Shown one piece after another: positions 25,066 through 33,113 of a DNA stretch of 64,000 nucleotides; within the stretch, counting starts at the first letter, position 1; each line of letters begins with the position of its first letter. Under the pieces are notes generated by a model. It searched no databases. It saw only the letters and a program-made list of their open reading frames with translations, and was not told the DNA's origin. Origin of the DNA: Ensifer adhaerens (GTDB lineage: Bacteria > Pseudomonadota > Alphaproteobacteria > Rhizobiales > Rhizobiaceae). The position numbers and the translations under genes were made by a program. The stretch covers positions 682,001 to 746,000 of the forward strand of contig NZ_LAZS01000012.1 of the NCBI RefSeq assembly GCF_002007205.1. The letters are read 5' to 3'.

Positions 25066-26019
25066 ATGCGTAACAAGCTATTCGGCCTGACGCTCGCAGC
25101 CATGACCGCGCTTTCTGGCGTGTCGCATGCGCAGGAGGAAAAGAAAGTGACGATCGGTGTGTCGATCCCGGCCGCCGATCACGGCTGGACGGCCGGTGTG
25201 GTTTTCCATGCCGAGCGCGTCGCCAAGCTCCTGATGGAGCGCAATCCGGGCCTCAACGTCATCGTCAAGACCTCGCCCGATCCGGCAAGCCAGGCCAACG
25301 CCGTTCAGGATCTGGAGACGCAAGGCATCGACGCGCTCGTCATTTTGCCGACCGATCCCGATCCGCTGGTCAACGCCATCAAGGAAGTGAAGGGCAAGGG
25401 GACCTTCGTGGCGCTTGTCGACCGGGCTCCGAGCGTCAACGACAACTCCGTGCGCGATCTCTACGTTGCCGGCAACAACCCGGCGCTCGGCCAGGTCGCC
25501 GGTGAATACATCAAGGCGACCACGCCGGAAGCCGAAGTCGTCGTCATCCGTGGCCTGCCGATCCCGATCGACCAGCAGCGCCAGGACGGCTTCGACAAGG
25601 GTATCGAAGGCTCCAAGGTCAAGATTCTCGACCGCCAGTACGGCAACTGGAACCGCGACGATGCCTTCAAGGTCATGCAGGACTACCTGACCAAGTATCC
25701 GAAGATCGACGTCGTCTGGTGCCAGGACGATGACATGGCCGTCGGCGTGCTGCAGGCGATCGAGCAGGCAAAGCGCACCGACATTCAGTATGTCGTTGCC
25801 GGCGCCGGCTCGAAGGAAATGATCAAGAAGGTCATGGACGGCGACAAGATGATCCCGGTCGACGTGCTCTATCCTCCGGCAATGGTCGGTACGGCGCTCG
25901 AAATGACCGTGGCCAACTTCTACGGCCAGGTTCCGGTTCGTGGCGTCTACACCATCGACGCAACGCTGGTGACCAAGGACAACGCCAAGGACTTCTACTT
26001 CCCGGATTCTCCGTTCTGA
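25066..26019 (+). CDS. Sugar ABC transporter substrate-binding protein (RbsB-type)
   Basis: The 317-residue periplasmic protein has a signal peptide ending near GVSHA, then the pentose-binding fold: VTIGVSIPAADHGWTAGV, DLETQGIDALVILPTDPDPL, GQVAGEYIKATTPEAEVVVI and VVWCQDDDMAVGVLQAIEQA. The DHGW and DDDMA residues line the sugar site in this family. It delivers ligand to the upstream permease and ATPase. A GGGAGGAAC site precedes the ATG. It has hairpins on both sides, consistent with separate control of message level. Confidence 0.92.
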   Translation: MRNKLFGLTLAAMTALSGVSHAQEEKKVTIGVSIPAADHGWTAGVVFHAERVAKLLMERNPGLNVIVKTSPDPASQANAVQDLETQGIDALVILPTDPDPLVNAIKEVKGKGTFVALVDRAPSVNDNSVRDLYVAGNNPALGQVAGEYIKATTPEAEVVVIRGLPIPIDQQRQDGFDKGIEGSKVKILDRQYGNWNRDDAFKVMQDYLTKYPKIDVVWCQDDDMAVGVLQAIEQAKRTDIQYVVAGAGSKEMIKKVMDGDKMIPVDVLYPPAMVGTALEMTVANFYGQVPVRGVYTIDATLVTKDNAKDFYFPDSPF

Positions 26020-26034
26020 TCCAGGTCTGATGCG

Positions 26035-26063
26035 ATGGCGGCCCACCGTTTTCGGGCCGTCAT
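26035..26063 (+). terminator. Hairpin after the binding-protein gene
   Basis: ATGGCGGCCC (26035-26044) pairs with GGGCCGTCAT (26054-26063) with one G-T wobble and a 9-nt loop. It is 15 bp beyond the stop of the last operon gene. The T-run is inside the loop, not after the stem. Confidence 0.5.
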
Positions 26064-26267
26064 CAACCGTCGTGGGACCGCCGGCGGACCGTTCGATTCC
26101 TTCTGCAGCGGGGATCCGCCGGGGCGGAGACGGTGCCAAGAGGAACGGTGTCTTGTCGGGTTTTCGATTGCGTTAGCATCCTGTTGAATTTCGCCGCCAC
26201 TCGTCATAAAACTGTCACATAGCCGCCTGGCCTTCCCTTGGCTTCCAGTCAGATCAACATGTGAGCG

Positions 26268-26783
26268 ATGATGCAAACATCCGCTGTGTCACGTCTGTCA
26301 TCTGATGCGATTGCCGTATCCGACGCAGAGCCGGTCGTCGTCGACCAGGCCGGTGCGATCTGCTTTCGCAGGGAAAGCGGCGGGGAACGTTTCGAGGTGC
26401 TGCTGATTTCCGGCCGCACCACCGGGCTCTGGGGTATCCCAAAGGGGCACCTGGAACATGGTGAGGACACTGCCGCCGCCGCCGCTCGAGAAGCGTTCGA
26501 AGAGGCCGGCGTGATCGGAACGGCGCTGAAGGACGAAGTCGGCGGGTTCACCTACAGCAAGATCGGCAACGCCGCCGTTTATCAGGTCCAGGTTCACCTT
26601 ATCGCCGTTGCTTCGATGGCGTCCGATTATCCGGAAAAGGGTGCGCGGACGATACAGTGGGTGCCGGCATCCCTCGCAGCGGCGCTCGTCGGGCAGCCTG
26701 GTCTGCGGACGCTTCTCGCGGAGCGCCTGGGTGGGCTTGGAGACTGCGATCTCGAGAGCTCCGCCTGCCTCGCGCGTTCCTAG
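26268..26783 (+). CDS. NUDIX hydrolase
   Basis: The 171-residue protein has a full Nudix box from Gly60 to about Val82: G-x5-E-x7-R-E-x2-E-E-x-G, with Glu66, Arg74, Glu75, Glu78 and Glu79 present, so it should bind metal and cleave a nucleoside diphosphate derivative. The GLWGIPKGHLEHGE context resembles diadenosine polyphosphate or inositol-type Nudix enzymes, but substrate cannot be predicted. The start is one of two adjacent ATGs (26268, 26271). Its stop overlaps the stop of the decayed cyclase remnant on the other strand. Confidence 0.9.
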   Translation: MMQTSAVSRLSSDAIAVSDAEPVVVDQAGAICFRRESGGERFEVLLISGRTTGLWGIPKGHLEHGEDTAAAAAREAFEEAGVIGTALKDEVGGFTYSKIGNAAVYQVQVHLIAVASMASDYPEKGARTIQWVPASLAAALVGQPGLRTLLAERLGGLGDCDLESSACLARS

Positions 26784-27389
26784 AGCCTGTCCCGTCTGCG
26801 GCGCAGCTCGGCGGCGATCATGGCCTCGTCCCGCCGCAGGCTGAGGTGTTGCGCGGCCGCCATGCCATCTTTCCAGACGGACATCGCGTTTGTTTCCTTT
26901 TCCTCCAGCCAGAGCGATACGCCCGACCACAGTGCAAGTTGTGGCACGCCGATCGGAAAGACCCGGGCATAACGTTTGAGTTCGTGCAGCGCCTAGCCCT
27001 CCCAGCGCGGCCATTCCTCATAGGCGGTGGCGAGGCCGGCCTCGCGGCCGCGCAGGAAGACTTCGGCGGCGCCGGAGATGCCGACCAAGGTGCTGTGGGA
27101 CGAGGGTCGTCGCATCAATTTTACCAGTTGCAAGGTTTCGGCGGCGGCCTGGACGCTCTCGGCATGCCGCCCGGTACGCGCCAGGGCGAGCGCCAGCGCG
27201 CCCTTCGCCGAGATCTGCGCGGCAAGATCGACCGATCCGAGCATCGCCGAGCCGATCAGCCGGAGAATGTCGACGGCCTCGCGCGGTTGATCCGTGTGCA
27301 GCACGCACAAGGCCTTGCACCGCAAAGCCCAGATCTCCTGCTGGATGTTGCCGGCATTCTGGGCACGGGAGAGAAGGGCGATTGTCGTC
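26780..27389 (-). pseudogene. Decayed C-terminal TPR part of an adenylate cyclase-like protein
   Basis: Read on the minus strand from about 27389 to the TAG at 26782-26780, the segment encodes helical repeats of the kind ending class III adenylate cyclase/ATPase proteins of rhizobia: QEIWALRCKALCVLHTDQP, then DLAAQISAKGALALALARTG, and after a stop, ALHELKRYARVFPIG. An in-frame TAG at 26995-26993 splits it, probably from a CAG codon. The cyclase, ATPase and upstream regions are missing; at 27390 the sequence switches to a phosphatase remnant on the other strand. Function should be lost. Confidence 0.7.
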
Positions 27390-27394
27390 GGTTC

Positions 27395-27793
27395 GACGGT
27401 TGGGATGGCTATCCGAACGGCTTGCGCGATGTTCTCGGCGTCATCGCCGCCGGAAAGATCAGGCATGTCGTGTTCCTCTCCGGTGACGAGCATCGCGGCT
27501 GCGTCGCGACCGCGCAGTTGACGGAACTGAACGGCACACCGATCACAACCGTTCATTCGATCCATACCGCCGCGATGTACGCGCCCTATCCCTTCGCAAA
27601 CGGGATCGACGAGGACATCGTCAAGCAGGAAACTTTCGAGTTCGACTACATGGCCAAGCGCTATCGCTGCATCGTCGGAGCGGCCCGGCCGGCTCCCAGA
27701 GATGGCGCGACGTTCCTCCGCGTCTGGCAGGACGGCAGCGATTGGAAGCTCGACTGCGAGTATGCGGGGGCCGTGCAGACGCTCGTGCTCTGA
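27395..27793 (+). pseudogene. C-terminal remnant of a PhoD-like metallophosphatase
   Basis: The last 132 codons of an open frame match the end of PhoD-type alkaline phosphatase/phosphodiesterase proteins: DGWDGYPNGLRDVLGVI, then VVFLSGDEHRGCVAT (the metal-binding GD-x-H segment), and a C-terminal beta region. The N-terminal half with the other metal ligands is absent; bases before 27395 in this frame are merely the antisense of the cyclase remnant. No start codon or RBS fits. It is a broken gene fused at a rearrangement point. Confidence 0.7.
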
Positions 27794-27968
27794 TCCCGTC
27801 GTCGCACGCGCGGCGGTCAAGGCATTGCCGTTCCCGCATGGCTCGTCGACGCGCCCGTTGCTTGCGGTCTTGCAGGCTACGAACTCCACGCAAAGGCACA
27901 TTTCAGGCCGCTCGTCGCGGCCGTTCAGGGTGCCGAACCCACGCAGTTTCACAGTCCGGCGTCGTCGC

Positions 27969-28003
27969 TTGACAGTCGGTTCAAAATAAACTTAACATGT
28001 TAA
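27969..28003 (+). promoter_or_regulatory. Putative promoter with overlapping palindromic operator for dctPQM
   Basis: TTGACA (27969-27974) is followed after 17 bp by a TTAACA -10-like element that is part of the perfect 12-bp palindrome TTAACATGTTAA (27992-28003). A repressor bound there would block the -10 region. No regulator gene is adjacent. Confidence 0.5.
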
Positions 28004-28009
28004 TGGATT

Positions 28010-28042
28010 GAAGCTTCCCGATGAGGAGCAAAGGGAAGCTTC
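28010..28042 (+). repeat. Stem-loop in the 5' leader of dctP
   Basis: GAAGCTTCCC (28010-28019) and GGGAAGCTTC (28033-28042) form a perfect 10-bp stem with a 13-nt loop. It starts just downstream of the putative promoter, so it would lie at the start of the transcript, where it could protect the mRNA 5' end or serve as a second operator. Confidence 0.5.
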
Positions 28043-28152
28043 AAGCGACCGGGGAGGTCTGCCCGCCGGATAACCTTCATTTGATGTGAAGGCCCTGGCG
28101 CGTGCATGCGATGCTCGCCGCGTGTGAACATGGGGTCGACAGGGAGGAACCA

Positions 28153-29208
28153 ATGAAACTGAGCAGACGGAACTTGATGAAGACCGGCGGTGCATTTCTT
28201 GCCGCACCCTTCGTTCTGAAAATGGGCGTGGCGCGTGCTCAGGAAACAGTCACGCTGAAGCTGCACCATTTCCTGCCGCCGGCATCCAACGTCCACCAGC
28301 GACTGTTGACGCCATGGGCGGAAGCGCTGGCGGAGCAGAGCGGTGGTGCACTGAAAATCGACATCTTCCCGGCCATGCAGCTCGGCGGAAAGCCGCCGCA
28401 GCTTTACGATCAGGCCTCCAACGGCGTCGTCGATATCGTCTGGACCTTGCCCGGCAACACGCCCGGGCGTTTCCCATCCACGGAAGTGTTCGAACTTCCG
28501 TTCGTGGCGGCAAAAGAGGCCACCATCAATGCGCAGGCCTGCCAGGAATACGGCCAGACGCATGTGCTCAAGGAAACCGGCGATACGCAGCTCCTCTGCT
28601 TCTGGGCGCACGATCAGGGCCTGATCCACACCAACAGGGAAGTGAAGACCGCTGAGGACCTCGCCGGCCTGAAGCTTCGCAATCCGACCCGCCTTGCCGG
28701 TGAAGCGCTGGCGGCGCTGGGGGCGACGGCGGTCGGAATGCCCATTCCGCAGGTTCCGGAGGCGCTGGCCCAACGGTCGATCGACGGCTGCGTCATCCCC
28801 TGGGAAGTGGTTCCCTCGATCAAGGTGAACGAGCTCACCAAGTTCCATACCGAGATCCCAGGCTCGCCGACGCTCTACACCGCGACCTTCTTCCTGGCGA
28901 TGAACAAGAGCAAGTATGACGGCTTGCCGGCCGGCCTGAAGGCCGTGCTGGATGCCAACAGCGGCATGACTTTCGCCAAGAAGGCCGGCGAAATGTGGGA
29001 CAGCGTCGGTGCCGAGGTGCGCGCCGCGATCGAAGCGGCCGGAACCGGAACAATCAGCACGATCAGCGAAGACGAGAAGGCCAAGTGGGTGGAGGCGACC
29101 AGGCCCGTCCATGACAAGTGGATCGAGGACATGAAGGCCAAGGGTCTCGATGGTAAGGCGCTGATCGCTGCAGCGCAGGAGCTTGTCCAGAAATATTCGA
29201 GCACTTGA
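28153..29208 (+). CDS. dctP: TRAP transporter solute-binding protein DctP
   Basis: The 351-residue periplasmic protein begins with a twin-arginine-like signal (SRRNLMKTGG, then a hydrophobic span ending VARAQ). It has the DctP fold: LKLHHFLPPASNVHQ, an LKIDIFPAMQLGGKPPQLYDQ segment, and LKLRNPTRLAGEALAALGATAVGMP with the Arg that salt-bridges a carboxylate ligand. The family binds organic acids and passes them to a sodium-driven DctQM permease. An internal ATG at 28153 with GGAGGA upstream was chosen. The adjacent genes encode both membrane subunits. Confidence 0.92.
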   Translation: MKLSRRNLMKTGGAFLAAPFVLKMGVARAQETVTLKLHHFLPPASNVHQRLLTPWAEALAEQSGGALKIDIFPAMQLGGKPPQLYDQASNGVVDIVWTLPGNTPGRFPSTEVFELPFVAAKEATINAQACQEYGQTHVLKETGDTQLLCFWAHDQGLIHTNREVKTAEDLAGLKLRNPTRLAGEALAALGATAVGMPIPQVPEALAQRSIDGCVIPWEVVPSIKVNELTKFHTEIPGSPTLYTATFFLAMNKSKYDGLPAGLKAVLDANSGMTFAKKAGEMWDSVGAEVRAAIEAAGTGTISTISEDEKAKWVEATRPVHDKWIEDMKAKGLDGKALIAAAQELVQKYSST

Positions 29209-29269
29209 AACCTCAGCCGGTTTTATCCGCCTGAACGCGCCGCTGCATGATCAACAGCTCGAGGCCTCA

Positions 29270-29785
29270 ATGATGGAAGATGTTGGATACGAGGAAGCGG
29301 TCAAGTTGCCGCGCCGCCGCGAGGTCGAACGCCTCGCCTCCGGGTTGGCACTGATCGGCGGCACGCTTCTCTGCCTTGCGGCGGGACTGGTCACCGTCAG
29401 CGTGCTCGGCCGTTGGCTGTTCAACCGGCCGGTGCCGGCCGACTACGAGCTGGTGGAGGTGGCGGTCGGGGTCGCCGCCTTCTCCTTCCTCGGATACACG
29501 CAGGCGCGCAACGGTCACATTGCGGTCGACACCTTCACGCTGGCTCTTCCCGATCGCGTCACAAGGGTCATCGATGGCCTATGGGACCTGCTGCTGGCCG
29601 GTTGCCTGGCGTTTTTCGCCTGGGGCCTGTTCACCGGTGGCCTGGAGGCGAGGGGATACGGGACGACGCTCATCCAGCTGCCTTGGCCGATCTGGCCGGT
29701 CTATCTCATCTGCGCCGTGCTGGCGGCGCTGGCGTCCCTTATCGGACTGTGCGTTTCCCTGCTGAAAATCGGAGGCGGCCGATGA
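29270..29785 (+). CDS. dctQ: TRAP transporter small permease subunit DctQ
   Basis: The protein is about 171 residues with four transmembrane helices (roughly residues 24-46, 60-80, 100-125 and 140-162) and the DctQ pattern around LGRWLFNRPVPADYELVEV and GYTQARNGHIAVDTF. It binds the large subunit in the inner membrane and helps dock DctP. Two adjacent ATGs at 29270 and 29273 are possible starts; longer frames overlap dctP without RBS support. Its stop overlaps the dctM ATG by four bases (ATGA), so the two are co-translated. Confidence 0.88.
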   Translation: MMEDVGYEEAVKLPRRREVERLASGLALIGGTLLCLAAGLVTVSVLGRWLFNRPVPADYELVEVAVGVAAFSFLGYTQARNGHIAVDTFTLALPDRVTRVIDGLWDLLLAGCLAFFAWGLFTGGLEARGYGTTLIQLPWPIWPVYLICAVLAALASLIGLCVSLLKIGGGR

Positions 29786-31224
29786 GCGGTTTTGCCATTG
29801 CCTTCCTGGGCTTCGCAGCCATGCTGCTCCTGATCGCCATCCGGATGCCGATCGCCCTTGCGATGCTTGCAGTGGGTGCTGCCGGCTATGCCTTTCTCTC
29901 CGGTCCGCATGCGCTGGTCTACTACCTGCAGACCAACACCTACAGCCAGTTTGCGAGCTATACGCTTTCCGTCATACCGCTCTTCATCCTGATGGGCGCG
30001 CTTGCCGAGCAGTCGGGCATCGCGGCAACGCTGTTTCGCGTCGCCGAACGGGGCTTCGGACGGTTCAAGGGCGGAATGCCGATGGCGGTGATCGCCGCCT
30101 GCACGGGCTTCGGCGCGATCTGTGGCTCGTCGGTCGCGACCACCGCGACCTTCGGCCGTGCGGCCCTGCCGGAACTGCGCCGGGCGCGGGTCGATGCCGG
30201 CCTCGGTACGGGGACGATTGCCGCCGGAGGTACGCTCGGCATCCTCATTCCCCCGTCGGTCATCCTGGTGATCTACGCGATCACTGCCGAACAGAACATC
30301 GCCAAGTTGTTTCAGGCCGCCTTGGTGCCGGGATTGCTCGCGGCGGCCTTCTATCTCATCGCGATCGCGGTCGTCGTCCGGCGCAGACCCGATCTCGCGC
30401 CGCCGGTGACGGCGACCGAAGTTGCACCGACACCCCGTCCGTTCTGGGCAAGACCCGCGGGATTGGCCATTCTTGCCGGTGGCGCCGCCGGCTGGCTGAT
30501 GGGTTCGCTCGGGACCGTCGGCGGGGTATTGCTGGTGATTTTCGGCCTGCTTCTGCTGGCGGCGGATTTCGCCATCGTCTCGGCCGCGGCGGTCGCGGTC
30601 ACGGTTGTCGGCGGTATCTATGGCGAGGTGTTCACGCCGACGGAAGGTGCTGCGGTCGGCGCCGCGGTAACGCTGGCAATAGGACTTTTGCAGAGGACGC
30701 TGAGCCTCTCGGCGCTGAAGAACGCCCTGCTGCAGACGGCTGAAACGAGCGGAATGATCTTCCTGATCCTGCTCGGCGCGGAGGTCTTCGGCGCGTTTCT
30801 GGCGCTGACCCAGATGCCGGCGACGCTGGCCTCGATGGTCGGACAGTCGGGCTTGCCGCCCTATGTCGTCATCTGCGGCATGCTCGTCACCTACCTCGTG
30901 CTCGGCGCCGTCATGGATGAACTGGCGATGATCCTGCTGACGTTGCCCGTTTTCATTCCGATCATCCTGACGCTGGACCTGGGCATGCCGACCGAGGACG
31001 TTGCCATCTGGTTCGGCATTCTTGTCCTCATCGTCGTCGGCATCGGCCTTTCCGCCCCGCCGATCGGCCTCAACGTCTTCATCATCAACAAGCTGGCTTC
31101 CGACGTTCCGATCATGCAGACCTATCGCGGCGTGATGCCGTTCGTGGTCGCCGACCTGATCAGGCTGGTTATCGTCACGCTGTTGCCTGGCGTCGCGCTG
31201 GCGCTCGTCCGGTTGCTGAATTGA
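29782..31224 (+). CDS. dctM: TRAP transporter large permease subunit DctM, with extra central segment
   Basis: The 480-residue membrane protein carries DctM landmarks: SVIPLFILMGALAEQSGIA, FGAICGSSVATTATFG, GTLGILIPPSVILVIYAI, VFTPTEGAAVGA and PPIGLNVFIINKL. It is the sodium-coupled channel of the TRAP system. Typical DctM proteins are about 425 residues. Here about 55 additional residues near 225-280 form two extra hydrophobic stretches (LAILAGGAAGWLMGSLGTV and VLLVIFGLLLLAADFAIV) just before the FTPTE motif. It ends the dctPQM operon and converges with the MEKHLA gene. Confidence 0.9.
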   Translation: MSGFAIAFLGFAAMLLLIAIRMPIALAMLAVGAAGYAFLSGPHALVYYLQTNTYSQFASYTLSVIPLFILMGALAEQSGIAATLFRVAERGFGRFKGGMPMAVIAACTGFGAICGSSVATTATFGRAALPELRRARVDAGLGTGTIAAGGTLGILIPPSVILVIYAITAEQNIAKLFQAALVPGLLAAAFYLIAIAVVVRRRPDLAPPVTATEVAPTPRPFWARPAGLAILAGGAAGWLMGSLGTVGGVLLVIFGLLLLAADFAIVSAAAVAVTVVGGIYGEVFTPTEGAAVGAAVTLAIGLLQRTLSLSALKNALLQTAETSGMIFLILLGAEVFGAFLALTQMPATLASMVGQSGLPPYVVICGMLVTYLVLGAVMDELAMILLTLPVFIPIILTLDLGMPTEDVAIWFGILVLIVVGIGLSAPPIGLNVFIINKLASDVPIMQTYRGVMPFVVADLIRLVIVTLLPGVALALVRLLN

Positions 31225-31254
31225 GGTTCGAGAGCCCTGTCGGCCCGGCGCGGA

Positions 31255-31701
31255 TTATTGGTCCTTCCAGCTATGGAACATGGCGGCCTGGCCGGCATGT
31301 TCGCCGTTGGCGCGGGTGAGTTGCCAGACCGTCGCACCCTCGATCCAGAAACGGCGGCCGGACTTTGCGATCCGCAGGCCGCGATAATTGGCGATGAACC
31401 CCTTGGCGGCGACGCCGTCGAGAAGGCACTGACGTTCCGCGCGGTCCGGCGCCTCGGCCGAAAGGCGCGACGGCATGCCGACGAACTCCCGCCAATCATA
31501 GCCGAAACACGCCTGGGCGGTTCTGTTCGCGTAGAAGAAACGCGGATCTTCCGACCTGTCGTGCGCAAGCAGCGCAAAGGGTGCGCTCTCGTAGAGCCAC
31601 CTGCTGTCGATCGGATGATCGACCAGGTCTCTGCCCGTCACCTGGCGGAAACTTGTGACCATCAGGGTGAAGGCGTCCTCGCCATCATACTCGGTTGTCA
31701 T
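31255..31701 (-). CDS. MEKHLA-domain (PAS-like) protein
   Basis: The 148-residue protein consists of one MEKHLA domain, a PAS relative: RWLYESAPFALLAHDRSEDPRFFYANRTAQACFGYDWREFVGMPSRLSAE (quoted as landmarks RWLYESAPFALLAHD, FFYANRTAQACFGYDW and FVGMPSRLSAE), then a GFIANYRGLRIAKSGRRFWI strand pair. Such domains may bind a small ligand or flavin, but stand-alone members have no known role. The start at 31701 was chosen because the domain begins soon after. The gene lies just downstream of a conserved hypothetical on the same strand and may be co-transcribed. Confidence 0.7.
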   Translation of the reverse strand: MTTEYDGEDAFTLMVTSFRQVTGRDLVDHPIDSRWLYESAPFALLAHDRSEDPRFFYANRTAQACFGYDWREFVGMPSRLSAEAPDRAERQCLLDGVAAKGFIANYRGLRIAKSGRRFWIEGATVWQLTRANGEHAGQAAMFHSWKDQ

Positions 31702-31738
31702 CGCCCCTCGTCTCCGTGCCCTGTCGTCGAGGTGCGCC

Positions 31739-32191
31739 TCAGGCGCTGAGGGCCGGGATGAATTTTCCGTCATAGCGTACGCGAAAATTCCGGCGCTGGG
31801 CATCTTCCTGGAAGCAGACGAACACCAGTTCGAGGTCGTTTGCGCTGCTGCGCCTTCCGAGCAGGCTAAGCGTGATCACGATCACGCCGCCATAGGTGCG
31901 GGTCAGGCTGATCGCGGCTCTTCGAATTTCGTTGGTGCCGGCGTCGTCCCGGTCTTCGCGCCGTTCATAAACCTGCCAGAAGGGCGAGGATTCCCAGGCC
32001 GAACGCAGCGCTTCGGTGATCTGGTCCTTGAACTCCTCGACCGATCTGCCCTTGCTCCACGAGACGGTCTTTTCGGTGTGGTCGGCAAAGATATCGAGAT
32101 AGCCGTCATAGTCGTTCGCATCGGAAAAACAGCGCTCGATCATCCCGAGTGCCACTTCGTCGGAAACTGCTGCCTTGAAGAATATCGTCAT
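31739..32191 (-). CDS. Conserved hypothetical protein, possibly NTF2-like
   Basis: The 150-residue soluble protein has no signal peptide or membrane span. It begins with helical segments (VALGMIERCFSDANDYDGYLDIF), followed by alternating beta-like segments (AISLTRTYGGVIVITLSLL, then LELVFVCFQED), consistent with a cone-shaped NTF2/SnoaL fold, but I do not recognise a specific family. About 37 bp separates its stop from the MEKHLA start, so both may be one transcript. No function is assigned. Confidence 0.55.
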   Translation of the reverse strand: MTIFFKAAVSDEVALGMIERCFSDANDYDGYLDIFADHTEKTVSWSKGRSVEEFKDQITEALRSAWESSPFWQVYERREDRDDAGTNEIRRAAISLTRTYGGVIVITLSLLGRRSSANDLELVFVCFQEDAQRRNFRVRYDGKFIPALSA

Positions 32192-32367
32192 CGAATCGCC
32201 AACCTTGCCTTGAACGCCTATCTAGTCAAAGCGCCAAGGATGTATCTAGTCCCCAGAATGCCGGATCAGTGCCGCCGGAACGACTTTCCCGTCCCGAGCG
32301 CGAGCGACAGAAGGCCCACAAAGCCGTCATTCTTGCCAAATTTTGCCATCGACGCTAATCTTCTCCC

Positions 32368-32607
32368 ATGAGCACGATGAACATATCCCTCCCGGACTAT
32401 CTGAAAAGCTTCGTCGATGAGCAGGTCGCCGGGCGAGGCTATGGGACGAGCAGCGAGTATATCCGGGAGCTGATCCGTCGGGATCAGGACCGGCTCAATC
32501 TGCGCCGGCTGTTGCTCGACGGCGCCGCATCCGCGCAGGCCGAGCCAGCCGACGCCGACTATTTTGCCGGCTTGCGCCAGCGGGTTGGCGGCCGACAGCC
32601 GAAGTGA
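32368..32607 (+). CDS. parD: ParD-family type II antitoxin
   Basis: The 79-residue protein has the ParD/CC2985 pattern: a ribbon-helix-helix start (MNISLPDYLKSFVDEQVAGRGYG), TSSEYIRELIRRDQDR, and an acidic flexible tail (EPADADYFAGLRQRV) that would wrap the toxin. It binds DNA as a dimer and represses its own operon together with toxin. The stop overlaps the toxin's GTG start by four bases (GTGA), the usual tight coupling. Confidence 0.9.
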   Translation: MSTMNISLPDYLKSFVDEQVAGRGYGTSSEYIRELIRRDQDRLNLRRLLLDGAASAQAEPADADYFAGLRQRVGGRQPK

Positions 32608-32933
32608 GTGGCAGGCCGATCATTCCGCGCGAGCTGGCCCGCAACGATGTTGAAACAGCAATCGATTTTTACGCAACGGAGGCGGGGCCGGACGTCGCTC
32701 TCGGATTTATCGACGCGCTTCAGGGCGCCTTCGACCTGATCGGCGCCCATCCAGAGTCCGGATCGTTGCGATCTGCGTACGAATTGACACTCCCTGATCT
32801 GCGCAGCGTCGGGTTGAAGAAGTATCCCTACATCGTCTTTTATCGCCCGCAGGCGGACCATATCGACGTGTGGCGCGTGCTGCATGCCAAGCGGGATATC
32901 CCGCAATGGATGCAGGGCTCGAACGAGCTCTGA
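32604..32933 (+). CDS. parE: ParE-family type II toxin
   Basis: The 109-residue protein has the RelE/ParE fold: RELARNDVETAIDFYATEAGPDVALGFIDAL (landmarks AIDFYATEAG and GFIDALQGAFDLI), then HPESGSL, LKKYPYIVFYRP and a VWRVLHAKRDIPQWM ending. ParE toxins inhibit DNA gyrase, causing replication stress unless neutralised by ParD. It starts at GTG 32604 within the end of parD. The last residues (RDIPQWMQ) match full-length family members, so the toxin appears intact. Confidence 0.9.
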   Translation: MSGRPIIPRELARNDVETAIDFYATEAGPDVALGFIDALQGAFDLIGAHPESGSLRSAYELTLPDLRSVGLKKYPYIVFYRPQADHIDVWRVLHAKRDIPQWMQGSNEL

Positions 32934-33113
32934 CGCTTCGGTCCCTGGCTGTAAACTATTGGTTGCCTTGGGAAAGCTGAGGCAAAAACGTTGCGAAACC
33001 TCGTCGAAACGAGACGAAATTTCTAAGGCTTGGCACAACCAGGGTCCGCGTTCCCTCGCGCTCCCACACGCCGGCCGATAGGTTCTGAGGGAGCATCAAC
33101 ACCGGAGACCCGC

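Larger units (their letters stand above)
27794..28152. other. Upstream region of the TRAP operon
   Basis: About 359 bp between the phosphatase remnant and dctP. The first 170 bp show nothing recognisable; the rest holds a promoter-like element, a palindrome and a hairpin described separately. Confidence 0.6.

Noticed and set aside
26657-27793. A single 378-codon plus-strand protein
   Set aside because: Only its last 132 codons resemble a protein family; the rest overlaps the NUDIX end and runs antisense to the cyclase remnant with arginine/glycine-rich composition.
26993-27952. A single 319-codon minus-strand protein
   Set aside because: Its first half is the antisense of the phosphatase remnant; only the second half shows cyclase-type repeats, and those continue past its stop codon.
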